From: Pseudomonadota bacterium
Lineage (GTDB): Bacteria; Pseudomonadota; Gammaproteobacteria; Steroidobacterales; Steroidobacteraceae
DNA: 64,000 bases
Assembly: GCA_018241505.1 (NCBI GenBank)
Contig: JAFEDS010000004.1
Location: 62,001-126,000, forward strand
Direction: 5' to 3'
The notes under the pieces are model-generated. The model made no database searches. It worked only from the letters and a program-made list of their open reading frames with translations, and had not been told where the DNA came from. The position numbers and the translations under genes are program-made. Below are positions 55,229 through 63,670 of the stretch, piece by piece. The number at the start of each line of letters is the position of its first letter. Positions within the stretch are counted from its first letter, which is position 1.

Positions 55229-55645
55229 ATGAAAACCACCATCGTTGCAGCCGCGCTCGCTGCGGGTCTCGTTGCGACAGGGAGCGTCTCTGCGGGCGCG
55301 CATCGAGGCAGCACCGTTGTTATCGGGCCCGACATAGACAATCCCCCGGGGCTGATCCTGGTTCACGGGCGCTTGGGTCCGGTTCGCAACCAGCCGGGTT
55401 CCACGGAGTTCATCGGCTGCTCGGTAGAGACGGCCGCCAATTCCAGCAGGTTTGCAATTTGCACCGCCGTGGATGCCAATGGCCAGGTCGCCATCTGCAG
55501 TGACGACCGCGCCGACGTACTCGGAATGTTGACAATCAGCGGTGTGAGTACGGCAAGCAGGATCCAGTTCGAATTTCCGAGCGCGACACTGGAGTGCACT
55601 CAGATAGAGGTCATCAACTCGACTGAGAACTTTCCTTTCCCCTAG
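55229..55645 (+). CDS. secreted four-cysteine protein S1 of unknown function
   Basis: The 138-residue product begins with a signal peptide (MKTTIVAAALAAGLVATGSVSAGA) and a mature domain with four conserved cysteines: FIGC, the Cys-x-Ala-type second one, a third 11 residues on, and CTQIEVINSTEN near the end. The pattern GS...DT..FIGC...C.A.D..G...C...SFI.F...CT.I.V.NSS recurs in three downstream genes. Two disulfides are likely. The ATG has AGGA upstream. I know such small proteins only as hypothetical secreted proteins, so no role is proposed. Confidence 0.75.
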   Translation: MKTTIVAAALAAGLVATGSVSAGAHRGSTVVIGPDIDNPPGLILVHGRLGPVRNQPGSTEFIGCSVETAANSSRFAICTAVDANGQVAICSDDRADVLGMLTISGVSTASRIQFEFPSATLECTQIEVINSTENFPFP

Positions 55646-55667
55646 GCCCATTGCACCTGAGACACTC

Positions 55668-56063
55668 ATGAACAAATTTGCGATTGCCACCGCGCTTCTC
55701 AGCGCTGCCGGCGCGACAGCGGTCACACTTGCGGGCGCTCCCAACCTGCTGGGTCCGGTTTCAATTTCCCCGGCGGGCGATGGGTCCATGGTAGCGAGCG
55801 GGTCGCTCGACGCCGCGCGCGCCTCGGTCGATACCGTGCAATTCATCGGCTGCACCATCTCCACCGATACTCACTCGACACAGTCTGTAAGCTGCAGCGC
55901 GCGCGACAGCCGGGGAACGCAACTGGCCTGCGTCCAGTCCGCTCCCACTTTCGCCCAGCTCGCCGCGGTTGCTTCAGTGGGCCGAACCAGCTTCATCCGA
56001 TTTGGCGCGGCTGCCAGCAAGTGCACATTCATTACTGTTGACAATGATTCGGCGAATCTCTAG
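55668..56063 (+). CDS. secreted four-cysteine protein S2, paralogue of S1
   Basis: The 131-residue protein has a signal peptide ending near TAVTLAGA and the same domain: DTVQFIGCTIST, SCSARDSRG, the third Cys in LACVQ and CTFITVDNDSAN, so all four cysteines are kept. It starts 22 bp after S1 and ends 12 bp before the membrane-anchored gene M1. The module S2-M1 has the same 12-bp gap as S4-M2, evidence for a block duplication. Confidence 0.75.
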   Translation: MNKFAIATALLSAAGATAVTLAGAPNLLGPVSISPAGDGSMVASGSLDAARASVDTVQFIGCTISTDTHSTQSVSCSARDSRGTQLACVQSAPTFAQLAAVASVGRTSFIRFGAAASKCTFITVDNDSANL

Positions 56064-56075
56064 CGAAACCAGGCC

Positions 56076-56546
56076 GTGACAGGTTTTTGGCTGCCCGGTG
56101 TTGTGTCAGTGGCTGCCGGAATGGCGCTCGGTTGGGGGCTGCAGCCGCTCAACTCAGCCGCTCCCATCGGCAAGCCCTCGGCGCGGGCTACTGGGGTGTG
56201 TGAGCAACGAGCTCCTGACAAAGACATCGATGTGGCGGCGATCAAAGCCATTGTCCGCGATGAGTTGGCCAGCGCACTGGGCCGGCCCAGCCAGGTTGGC
56301 GCTCTCACGCAGCCTGCTTCACCGCGGCAGCCCGTATCACCACAGATACTGGCGCAGCAGCGGGAAGCCGCAGAAACCATCGACGCCTTGATCGCCGGTG
56401 GCATCTGGGGCGAGGAGCAGCGTCGCGCGTTTCATCAGAAGCTGCTCATGCTGGATTCACAGCAGCGTCGACACGCCCTGAAACAACTGATGACAGGCAT
56501 CAATAGCGGCGCAATTCATGTCACGGTCAGCGGCCCTCCGCTCTAA
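56076..56546 (+). CDS. membrane-anchored protein M1 linked to the secreted four-cysteine proteins
   Basis: This 156-residue protein has one N-terminal hydrophobic helix (about residues 4-22), a Pro/Ala-rich middle and a helical C-terminal domain ending ALKQLMTGINSGAIHVTV. It is clearly related to M2 at 57457 (both end INSGAIH with similar preceding helices IDALIAGGIW/IEGLIGGGVW). Topology suggests anchoring in the inner membrane with the domain in the periplasm. The start is GTG. It could tether or help secrete the S proteins; that is inference from position. Confidence 0.7.
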   Translation: MTGFWLPGVVSVAAGMALGWGLQPLNSAAPIGKPSARATGVCEQRAPDKDIDVAAIKAIVRDELASALGRPSQVGALTQPASPRQPVSPQILAQQREAAETIDALIAGGIWGEEQRRAFHQKLLMLDSQQRRHALKQLMTGINSGAIHVTVSGPPL

Positions 56547-56575
56547 CTTGCTCATTGATAACGAGGCTTCCATTC

Positions 56576-56971
56576 ATGAAGAACCCTACTCTTGCCGTCA
56601 TTCTGGCCGTGACCCTCGGCGCAGGCTCGAGCGCTCACGCAGGGGCGCGGGCCGAGCTACCCATTGTTGTGACCAATCCATCGCCCGGTGTGACATTGGT
56701 GTCCGGAAGTTTTCAAGGCGCGTACTCCGCTGCCGACACCACCCAGCTCATCGGCTGCACGAACGAAGAGTCGCCGACTGAGATCTTCATCTCTTGTCAG
56801 GCCGTCGTGAACAGCGTCCAGTACGGCTGCATTCGCATGCATCCGACACAGGCGGCTATCCTGGCCGTGGCGTCGATCAAATCGTCCAGCTTCATTTCCT
56901 TTGCGACCGATTGCTCTTTCCTCTCCGTGAGCAACTCATCGGAAAACGTGGAGCTGCAACCGGAGGACTGA
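56576..56971 (+). CDS. secreted four-cysteine protein S3, paralogue of S1
   Basis: The 131-residue product starts MKNPTLAVILAVTLGAGSSAHA (signal peptide) and continues with the shared domain: DTTQLIGCTNE, SCQAV, YGCIRMHP and CSFLSVSNSSEN. All four cysteines are present, but the sequence between the first two is the most divergent of the four. A frame beginning 21 bp earlier exists but would put residues in front of the signal peptide. Confidence 0.75.
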   Translation: MKNPTLAVILAVTLGAGSSAHAGARAELPIVVTNPSPGVTLVSGSFQGAYSAADTTQLIGCTNEESPTEIFISCQAVVNSVQYGCIRMHPTQAAILAVASIKSSSFISFATDCSFLSVSNSSENVELQPED

Positions 56972-57024
56972 AGCCCGGCTCGCAGTCAAAGCCCGTTGTC
57001 CACGCGAATCCATCGAGGATATCC

Positions 57025-57444
57025 ATGAAGAATTACACTCTTGCCACCGCTGCAATCGCGGGCCTCACGATCACGATGAGTGCCTACGCGGGGTTCAGCT
57101 CAACCAAAACAGTCCTCATCAGCCGCTCCGCGACCACCACGATCGACAGTGTGGCATCAGGGTCCGTCCCCTCTGCTCATCACTCTCCGGACACGAGCGA
57201 GTTTATCGGTTGCGGCATCTCGACCGGGCCAACAGCGACGTCCGCCGCGACCCTGACCTGCCAAGCGCAGGACAGCGCGGGGCACTCGCTTGTTTGCCAA
57301 GTGACCAGCCCGCCGCTGTTCATGACAGCGACCGTATCCGCGGTCCGCATCAACAGCTTCATTCAGTTTCAGGTCAACTCGCGCGGTCAGTGCACTGACA
57401 TTAAGGTTGACAACAGCTCGCAGTACCTGCACCCGGCCTTCTGA
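57025..57444 (+). CDS. secreted four-cysteine protein S4, paralogue of S1
   Basis: The 139-residue product has the signal MKNYTLATAAIAGLTITMSAYA and then DTSEFIGCGIST, TCQAQDSAGHSLVC and CTDIKVDNSSQY. It is the copy closest to the shared pattern and to S2. The ATG follows GAGGATATCC. It starts 53 bp after S3 and stops 12 bp before M2. A much longer frame upstream overlaps S3 out of register and is not credible. Confidence 0.75.
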   Translation: MKNYTLATAAIAGLTITMSAYAGFSSTKTVLISRSATTTIDSVASGSVPSAHHSPDTSEFIGCGISTGPTATSAATLTCQAQDSAGHSLVCQVTSPPLFMTATVSAVRINSFIQFQVNSRGQCTDIKVDNSSQYLHPAF

Positions 57445-57456
57445 GAGAGCTGCGCC

Positions 57457-57939
57457 GTGATGCGTAGATGGGCCGCGTGTATTCCATTGGTGGCCGGCGG
57501 ATTTGCCGTTGGCTGGTACCTGCATGCGGTGGCCGCAGCGGCTCCCGGCGCGCATGTGCATGAGAACCGCGTTTTGGTTGGCAAACCGCTGGCTCCGGAC
57601 GGTGGGCTCGACACCAATGCAATACGAGCCGCGCTTCGGGAGGAGATAGCCAGTGCGCTGTCCGAGCGCCGATTGCCCATGGACGTCGCGAGATCCTCTG
57701 TTATTTCCGCAGCGCCTGAAGTTCCAGCGGCGCATGAACCCTCAGCGGCACAGCGAGATGCTCTGTTGGCCATCGAAGGCTTGATAGGCGGTGGCGTTTG
57801 GACGGAGACGCAAAGGCTTGCGTTCCGCGAAAACGCCTTGGTGTTGAGCCCGGAGCAACGGGAACAGGCGATGCAGCAGCTCATCGCCGGAATCAACTCG
57901 GGCGCGATCCACTTGAAGATCGCCGGATCGCCTTTTTAG
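57457..57939 (+). CDS. membrane-anchored protein M2, paralogue of M1
   Basis: The 160-residue protein has an N-terminal anchor (about residues 7-28), a segment LDTNAIRAALREEIASAL equivalent to VAAIKAIVRDELASAL of M1, and the C-terminal helices ending QQLIAGINSGAIHLKIAGSPF-like. The start is GTG 57457 or ATG 57460. It closes the second S-S-M block and ends 1 bp before the stop of the convergent DUF4340 gene. Function unknown. Confidence 0.7.
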   Translation: MMRRWAACIPLVAGGFAVGWYLHAVAAAAPGAHVHENRVLVGKPLAPDGGLDTNAIRAALREEIASALSERRLPMDVARSSVISAAPEVPAAHEPSAAQRDALLAIEGLIGGGVWTETQRLAFRENALVLSPEQREQAMQQLIAGINSGAIHLKIAGSPF

Positions 57940-57940
57940 G

Positions 57941-59047
57941 CTAGTGGTTGGGCTTCTGGGGCACGAGCCCCGGCGGCAGACCGGGTGGCAGACCGGGTGG
58001 CAGACCCGGAGGCGTCGCCTGCGCCCCCGTCTTTTTCTTGTCACCCTTCTCCGGCAGCTTCTCCAACAGATCGTCCAGCGATCGGAACATGCCGTCGTAC
58101 TTGTAGCTGGGAATTTCAAACTCCCAACCCTTCAAGCGGGCCTCGAGGGTTTTCGCCTCGGCCTCGGTGGCCTTGTCCGTTGAGGTGGGGGTAAATGTCA
58201 CCAGCGTCTTCGTGCCTTCCTTACGGCCGGCCACATCCATCTTCAGGCCGTCGAACGTGGTAAATACCGTGTGCGCGACGCCGGCAGGAGGTGTAGCCGG
58301 TGCCTTTTGAACATCGTCGAGCGTGAGACTGCCCAATGAGCCTGCGATGGGATCGGCCGCGGCGGGGCTGCTCAACTTGCGGCCCTTCGGGATGTCCGAC
58401 ACGGTGAAATCACTCGTGTCCTTGTTGGGACGCGAGGCGGTGTAGCCCGGTCCCTCGGCCGGCTTCACCACAAACTCCTTGATTCGTTCCTGGGCGATGT
58501 CAATCAACGTGTGGTCGAGCCAATGGCGCGGATCGGCGTCGGCCGTGACCAGCGGCGTGGCCAACAGGCTCTGGGGCGCGCCGACGACGCGCACGTAGCC
58601 CGACTTCGCACCCCCTGATTTGCCCACGATCACACTGTAGGTCTTGCCTGCAGTGACTGCATCGACGCGGGTTCCGGTGGCTTTGTCGGTTGTGGTGTCT
58701 TCAACTCCCAGCGCCGGATAGTTTTCCGGCAGGCTGGTTTTCTCTTCGACCACCTTCAATGAGGCGAGATCGAGCAGGAGCTTGCGGACCTTGCCGGAAT
58801 CGGCCGGGTAGTCACGCTCAGCCACGCTCCAGTCGGACGTGCCTTTCTTCAGAGTGGCTTTGGTGCCATCGCCCCTGGACAGCCCGATCTCGGTAACCGA
58901 GTTGACACTGCCCTGGTTGAATCCCGGGATCACGGGTTGTCCCGCGAGCGTTGCTTTCGTAGTGGGGCGGTTCGATGACAGCCACGCAGCGAGAATGACG
59001 ATCACTACGCTGCTGACGAGCAGAATACCTACGCGGCGTGAGTTCAT
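57941..59047 (-). CDS. DUF4340 protein of a Gld-type ABC system
   Basis: The 368-residue protein has one N-terminal membrane helix (about 7-25) and a periplasmic DUF4340 region with the typical WSVAERDYPADSGKVRKLLLDLASLKVVE start. DUF4340 genes commonly follow gldG-like genes, as here, with a 4-bp overlap. The C-terminus has three to four PPGL repeats, encoded by 12-bp DNA repeats, before the stop. It may be an accessory protein to the exporter; its role is not established. Confidence 0.85.
   Translation of the reverse strand: MNSRRVGILLVSSVVIVILAAWLSSNRPTTKATLAGQPVIPGFNQGSVNSVTEIGLSRGDGTKATLKKGTSDWSVAERDYPADSGKVRKLLLDLASLKVVEEKTSLPENYPALGVEDTTTDKATGTRVDAVTAGKTYSVIVGKSGGAKSGYVRVVGAPQSLLATPLVTADADPRHWLDHTLIDIAQERIKEFVVKPAEGPGYTASRPNKDTSDFTVSDIPKGRKLSSPAAADPIAGSLGSLTLDDVQKAPATPPAGVAHTVFTTFDGLKMDVAGRKEGTKTLVTFTPTSTDKATEAEAKTLEARLKGWEFEIPSYKYDGMFRSLDDLLEKLPEKGDKKKTGAQATPPGLPPGLPPGLPPGLVPQKPNH
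57972..58007. repeat. three tandem 12-bp repeats coding the Pro-Gly-Leu-Pro tail
   Basis: The unit is GG[CT]GGCAGACC[GC], repeated exactly three times in frame at the end of the DUF4340 gene. A slippage-prone, probably length-variable tail. Confidence 0.7.
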
Positions 59048-60945
59048 GGTCGCGCTCCGGAGGCGGCCGAGGCGGCGTTGCGCTGCTGCCGGCGCAACAC
59101 TGTGAACGCCAGTGCAATGAGCGCGAACAGGACGGGCACAATCACAATGTTGAGCAGCTTCAGCCAGTTGCCCAGGCCCTTGATGTCCTGGTCGAGCCCG
59201 GCACGCACGGCACGCAGCTCCTTGCGGATGCGCAGCTTCTCATTCTGGAAGTTGTCGAGCTCCTTCTCCTGGTCGGGCGTCAGCACCAGGGCCGATTTGT
59301 CGTTGCGCTTGGACTGCAGCGAGGTGAGCTTCTCTTCGGTATCGCTCAACTGTTTCTCCAGCTCCTGCTCCTTGGCGCGGAACTTGTCATCGGCAATGTG
59401 GCGCAGCTTCTCGACCCGGTCGAACGGCCGGGCAAAGCTCGCGCGGCCGCGAACACTGATCAAGTCAGCACTGCCTGCCAGGTTATCGAGGGTGTTGAGG
59501 ACCAGGTCGCCGTTGTTTGCAAACACCTGGTCGACGCGCTGTCCAAACACGCTCTGTGCGTGAACCCACAGGTAGTCGGTGAGCATGTCGGTGTCGGCAT
59601 AGACGACGAGGTTGAGCGGCTTGGCCGACTCCTTCAACGCCGTCTGACCGGCGGGCAACGTCACGCCCGTTGGAGGTCCGTTGGGAAAGGCTGTCTTGAC
59701 GTTGCCGATGATGCGCGCCCCCATCACGTACTTCTGGCCGGTCGGCTTGAAGCCGTCGCGCAGGCTGTTCGGGTCGAACAACATCTTGAATCGGTCGGTG
59801 GGCAACAGGGCCGCGTCCGTGCTCGAGGTCAGCAACGGCTCGAACTTCACGCTGGAGCCCTTGACCTGTGTGAGGCTGCCGGCCGTGGCTACGTTGACAT
59901 TCGACAGGCCGGCCGTGATGACATCGCCGGCGGTGAAGTCGGTGTTATCCAGGCCCAGGATTCCCAGGTGCAGCACCGGGGACTCGCTCTGGCGGGTCGA
60001 TACCTGCAGCGCGTGGCCGCGATCGGCCACCACCTGCTTCGGGTCGAATTGCACGCCCCAGGCCGCCAGCAGCGGGCCGGGCTGCGAGGACTTGTCGGCC
60101 TGCATGGCGGCCATTGGATTCTGCGGGTCGGCGCCGGCCTGATCGGCCTCTGCCAGCGGGTCGACGAACATCAACACGTGCCCGCCCTTCAGGGCGTACT
60201 GGTCGATGGCAAACTGCATGGCCGGGGACAGGTTCTTCGGATGGACAATCACCAGCAGGGTGAGGTCCGGATCGACTTTGCCCGAGCCGGCTTCCACGGT
60301 GCGCAGATCGAACAACTGTTGTGCCTGTGTGTAGATGGCCCAGGGTTCCTTCATCTGGCCGGTCTGTGGATCGAACCCATTGGCCATGGGCAGGCTGGAC
60401 AGCCAGCCCACCACCGGCTTCTTCGGCGTGGCCAACTGGTAGATCAGCTTCACCACATCGTACTCGAGGAACTCTTCCTTCTTGGGATCGAAGAATTCAA
60501 TGGCCTGCTTGCCGTCGGTGGAGTTGGTTCCGGCCAGGCCGAAATACAACTGGTTGCCCGCCGCATCGAGCGGCCGGCCGCGCACACCGAGCTCCGAGGC
60601 GCGATCCTCATCCTCCGAGAACGGCTGCGGGTCAACCTTGTGAAGCTGCACTTTCCCGCCCGAACGAGCGACGATCTCTTCCAGGAATTCACGTACCCGC
60701 ACACCATAGTTGGCAATGTCGGGAATCTGGCTGGCCGGCTTCTCCGAATAGAAGAAGTACAGGTTGATCGGCTCCTTCAGGCTCTTGAGGATGCGATCGG
60801 TGCCGGGTGCCGTCGTGTAGAGGTGGTTGGCCGTCAGGTCCACACGCCAGCCGCGCAGCGCGTGATCAAAGAGCACCGTGAGACCGATGAGAAGCAGAGC
60901 CAGCGCCAGGAGTGCACCGCCGCCGAGTGTCGAGCGATTCGTCAT
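59044..60945 (-). CDS. GldG-like ABC transporter auxiliary component
   Basis: The 633-residue membrane protein has an N-terminal helix, a GldG/ABC_transp_aux region (INLYFFYSEKP, a GATase-like fold with LLVIVHPKNLSPAMQFAIDQYALKGGHVLMFVDP), a coiled-coil stretch (about 520-590, LEKQLSDTEEKLTSLQ) and a C-terminal helix. It acts with the permease and ATPase encoded just upstream. In Bacteroidetes homologues help gliding; in proteobacteria the cargo is unknown. Confidence 0.88.
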   Translation of the reverse strand: MTNRSTLGGGALLALALLLIGLTVLFDHALRGWRVDLTANHLYTTAPGTDRILKSLKEPINLYFFYSEKPASQIPDIANYGVRVREFLEEIVARSGGKVQLHKVDPQPFSEDEDRASELGVRGRPLDAAGNQLYFGLAGTNSTDGKQAIEFFDPKKEEFLEYDVVKLIYQLATPKKPVVGWLSSLPMANGFDPQTGQMKEPWAIYTQAQQLFDLRTVEAGSGKVDPDLTLLVIVHPKNLSPAMQFAIDQYALKGGHVLMFVDPLAEADQAGADPQNPMAAMQADKSSQPGPLLAAWGVQFDPKQVVADRGHALQVSTRQSESPVLHLGILGLDNTDFTAGDVITAGLSNVNVATAGSLTQVKGSSVKFEPLLTSSTDAALLPTDRFKMLFDPNSLRDGFKPTGQKYVMGARIIGNVKTAFPNGPPTGVTLPAGQTALKESAKPLNLVVYADTDMLTDYLWVHAQSVFGQRVDQVFANNGDLVLNTLDNLAGSADLISVRGRASFARPFDRVEKLRHIADDKFRAKEQELEKQLSDTEEKLTSLQSKRNDKSALVLTPDQEKELDNFQNEKLRIRKELRAVRAGLDQDIKGLGNWLKLLNIVIVPVLFALIALAFTVLRRQQRNAASAASGARP

Positions 60946-60960
60946 AGTCGTGAGCCTTCC

Positions 60961-61695
60961 CTATTGCGCCTTGCGCAGGTCGAGGGTGATGGAGGTCGCG
61001 AGCAGGAAGAACGCACTCAACATCCCGAAGTACAACAGGTCGCGGACATCGATGACGCCTTTCTTGATGGAATCGAAATGCGTGAGGAATGAGAGTGAGG
61101 CGATGGCATCCACCAGCCACTGCGGTGCCCAGCTCCGAAACACATCGAGCACCAGCGGGAAACCGGCCAATGTCAGCAGGAAACAGGCGACCACACCGAG
61201 AATGAAGGCAATGACCTGGTTGTTGGTCAGCGCGGACATGCACGAGCCGACGGCAAGGTAGCCGCCGGCGAGCAGGAGGCTGCCGATGTAGGCGGCGAAA
61301 ATCGTGCCGTTGTCGGGTTTGCCCAGGTAGTTGACCGTGATCCAGATGGGGAAGGTGAGCGCGAGCGCCAGCCCCGCGAACAGCCACGCGGCGAAATACT
61401 TGCCGAGAACCGCTTCCCACAAGGTGACGGGCTGAGTCATCAACAGCTCGATGCTGCCGGACTTTCTCTCTTCGGCCCACAACCGCATGGAGATGGCGGG
61501 AATCAGGAACAGGTACAGCCACGGGTGCCAGTAGAAGAACCACTGCAGGTCCGCCTGGCCGCGCTCAAAGAAGCCGCCCAGATAGAATGTGAAGGCATTC
61601 GCCAGCACCAGGAAGATCAGAATGAACACATAGGCGAGCGGCGTTGCGAAGTAACTTGCAAGCTCGCGGCGCATGATGATGCCCACGTTACGCAT
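60961..61695 (-). CDS. ABC-2 type permease (GldF-like)
   Basis: The 244-residue protein has six membrane helices and the ABC-2 permease signs RRELASYFATPLAYVFILIF at the start and MRLWAEERKSGSIELLMTQPVTLWEAVLGKY, the coupling region for the ATPase. It lies 15 bp before the gldG-like gene and 35 bp after the ATPase gene, one operon. Confidence 0.9.
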   Translation of the reverse strand: MRNVGIIMRRELASYFATPLAYVFILIFLVLANAFTFYLGGFFERGQADLQWFFYWHPWLYLFLIPAISMRLWAEERKSGSIELLMTQPVTLWEAVLGKYFAAWLFAGLALALTFPIWITVNYLGKPDNGTIFAAYIGSLLLAGGYLAVGSCMSALTNNQVIAFILGVVACFLLTLAGFPLVLDVFRSWAPQWLVDAIASLSFLTHFDSIKKGVIDVRDLLYFGMLSAFFLLATSITLDLRKAQ

Positions 61696-61730
61696 GGCGT
61701 CCCTTTTCTAGTTGTGCCCGCAAAAGCGCG

Positions 61731-62654
61731 CTAGGCGGTGATTGTGCGAAAGACTTCGTCCAGCCGGCCGGACTCCAGGTGCAGCTCTTTCAGCTTCAGT
61801 CCCTGGCGAGTCGCGAGCTCCGATACGGTTGGCAGTATCGTGGCTCCGGCACGCGGCAGTGCGGTCAGGCGCGCATCGCGGGCGCTGACTTCGACTTCGG
61901 CCACGGACGGCAGCGCCGCCACGGCCGCGCGGGCGGCTTCCAACTGATCGGCCTTCTCGAGTTGCAGTGTCACGGCATTGTAGTAGCGGGAGCGGGCTTC
62001 GAGAGCCTGTGGAGTGTCGTCCGCCACGATCCGGCCGCGGGCAATGATGATTGCGCGACTGCAGACCGCGTCGACTTCTTCGAGAATGTGGGTCGAGATC
62101 ACGATGATCTTGTCGCGCGACATCTCGTTGATGAGGGTGCGCACCTCGTGCTTCTGGTTGGGATCCAGGCCGTCGGTGGGCTCATCGAGAATCAGGACCG
62201 GTGGGTCGTGAACAATGGCCTGCGCCAGCCCTACGCGGCGGCGGAAGCCTTTTGACAGTGTCTCCACGGTCTGGTCGAGCACCCGGGCAAGCTGCAGGCG
62301 CTCAATGACATAGTCGAGGCGCCGGCGGCGCTGCTCGCCCTCGAGGTGGCGCAGGTCGGCAATGAATTCCAGGAAGCGGCGCACGCTCATTTCGCCGTAG
62401 GTCGGCGCGCCTTCGGGCAGGTACCCGAGGCTCGCCTTCGCGGCCATCGGGTCCGTGGTGATGTCGTGCCCACAGATGCTCGCCTTGCCGGCGGTCGGCG
62501 TAATGAAGCCGGCCAACATCCGCATGGTGGTGGTCTTGCCGGCACCGTTCGGGCCGAGGAACCCGAGCACTTCGCCCGGGGCCACCTGGAAGCTCACATC
62601 GTCTACGGCGACGAGGGAGTCGTAGCGCTTGCTGAGATGTTCAGTCTTGATCAT
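61731..62654 (-). CDS. ABC transporter ATPase (GldA/CcmA type)
   Basis: The 307-residue ATPase has Walker A GPNGAGKTTT (34-43), the signature LSKGFRRRVGLAQAI, Walker B VLILDEPTDGLDP and the switch His in STHILEEV, followed by a C-terminal regulatory extension. ATG 62654 gives the normal N-terminus MIKTEHLSKRYDSLVAVDDVSF-like; a longer frame through the upstream gene is not credible. It powers the permease and auxiliary protein downstream. Confidence 0.93.
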   Translation of the reverse strand: MIKTEHLSKRYDSLVAVDDVSFQVAPGEVLGFLGPNGAGKTTTMRMLAGFITPTAGKASICGHDITTDPMAAKASLGYLPEGAPTYGEMSVRRFLEFIADLRHLEGEQRRRRLDYVIERLQLARVLDQTVETLSKGFRRRVGLAQAIVHDPPVLILDEPTDGLDPNQKHEVRTLINEMSRDKIIVISTHILEEVDAVCSRAIIIARGRIVADDTPQALEARSRYYNAVTLQLEKADQLEAARAAVAALPSVAEVEVSARDARLTALPRAGATILPTVSELATRQGLKLKELHLESGRLDEVFRTITA

Positions 62655-62670
62655 ACGTTGGCGCTCTAGA

Positions 62671-62699
62671 GGGAGGGTGAGGCCAAAAAGTTCCCTCCC
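62671..62699. terminator. G+C-rich inverted repeat between the dehydratase and ABC genes
   Basis: GGGAGGG at 62671-62677 pairs with CCCTCCC at 62693-62699 around a 15-nt loop containing a run of five A (five U in the leftward transcript). There is no U tract after the stem, so it may be an attenuator or a weak terminator. Confidence 0.35.
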
Positions 62700-62722
62700 G
62701 TTCCTTTCGGGCGCGGATTGTA

Positions 62723-63670
62723 TCAGTTGAAATTCACTGCGGAAGTGTTGCCGCCGCAGATGACGACCCCAACTCGCTCGCCCGGTGCCGGTACATAGCG
62801 ACGGCTCAGCAACGCCGCGAATGCCGCTGCACCGCCTGGTTCTGCTGCAATTCGCAGGTTTTGCCAGAGCTGTTTCTGCGCGTCGCGGATGGCGTCGTCT
62901 TCGACCAGAACGGTTTCGCTGACGAATGATTTCGCTAGAGGAAACATAAGTTCTCCTACACGCCTCGGTGCGAGCGAGTCGGCCGCAACGCCTCCGGCCG
63001 GGGCATCGACGGGACGACCCGCCGCAATGGCCCGCTCGAGCGTGGGAGCCGTCTCCGGTTCGACCGAGACGAGCTTGATCCGGCCGCGGTACCACGCGGC
63101 AATGCCACCTATCAACCCGCCGCCACCCACGGCAACCAGCAGTGTGTCGAGCCGCGGACACTGGCGTTCCATTTCCAGGCCGAGAGTTCCCTGGCCTGTC
63201 AGGGTCTCGAGCTGATCGTAGGCATGCACCTCCAACGCGCCCGAGGATTCGATCCACTGCTGGCTGGCCGCGAGCGCATCGGCATAGCGCTCGCCGCCGA
63301 TAATGAGCTGTGCCTCCAGCCGCCGGATCTGCTCCTGCTTTGCTTGCGAGGCGACGGTCGGTACAAAGATTTTCGCGGGCACCCGCAGTTTTTGCGCTGC
63401 ATAAGCCACCGCGACACCATGGTTGCCGCCGGAGGCCGCGACCACACCGGCCGCCGGAACCTGACGAGTGAGAAGCTGGGTGAAGGCGCCGCGCGTCTTG
63501 AATGAACCGCCATGCTGAAGAAGCTCGAGCTTCAGGGCCAACACCCGCGGCGGCAGGCCGAAGTCGGCCGCATCGACTTCGATGACCGGAGTGCGGCGGA
63601 TGTGGGATTGGATGAGCTCGTAGGCGGCCTCGATGCGTTGGGTTGACGGCTCGTCAGTAGGTTCGGCCAC
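62723..63670 (-). CDS. threonine/serine dehydratase-like PLP enzyme (IlvA/SdaB fold type II)
   Basis: The 315-residue protein has the PLP lysine in GGSFKTRGA, the substrate loop SGGNHGV and the phosphate-binding GGGGLIGG. It lacks the C-terminal ACT-type regulatory domain, so it resembles catabolic threonine/serine dehydratases or serine racemases rather than biosynthetic IlvA. The end motif CGGNTSAVNF is typical. Its start overlaps the rhomboid gene by 17 bp. Confidence 0.9.
   Translation of the reverse strand: MAEPTDEPSTQRIEAAYELIQSHIRRTPVIEVDAADFGLPPRVLALKLELLQHGGSFKTRGAFTQLLTRQVPAAGVVAASGGNHGVAVAYAAQKLRVPAKIFVPTVASQAKQEQIRRLEAQLIIGGERYADALAASQQWIESSGALEVHAYDQLETLTGQGTLGLEMERQCPRLDTLLVAVGGGGLIGGIAAWYRGRIKLVSVEPETAPTLERAIAAGRPVDAPAGGVAADSLAPRRVGELMFPLAKSFVSETVLVEDDAIRDAQKQLWQNLRIAAEPGGAAAFAALLSRRYVPAPGERVGVVICGGNTSAVNFN

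Noticed and set aside
59038..61092. 684-codon open frame opposite the GldG-like gene
   Set aside because: Antisense shadow: Gln/Leu/Val-rich translation without motifs, while the minus strand encodes an ABC auxiliary protein with clear features.
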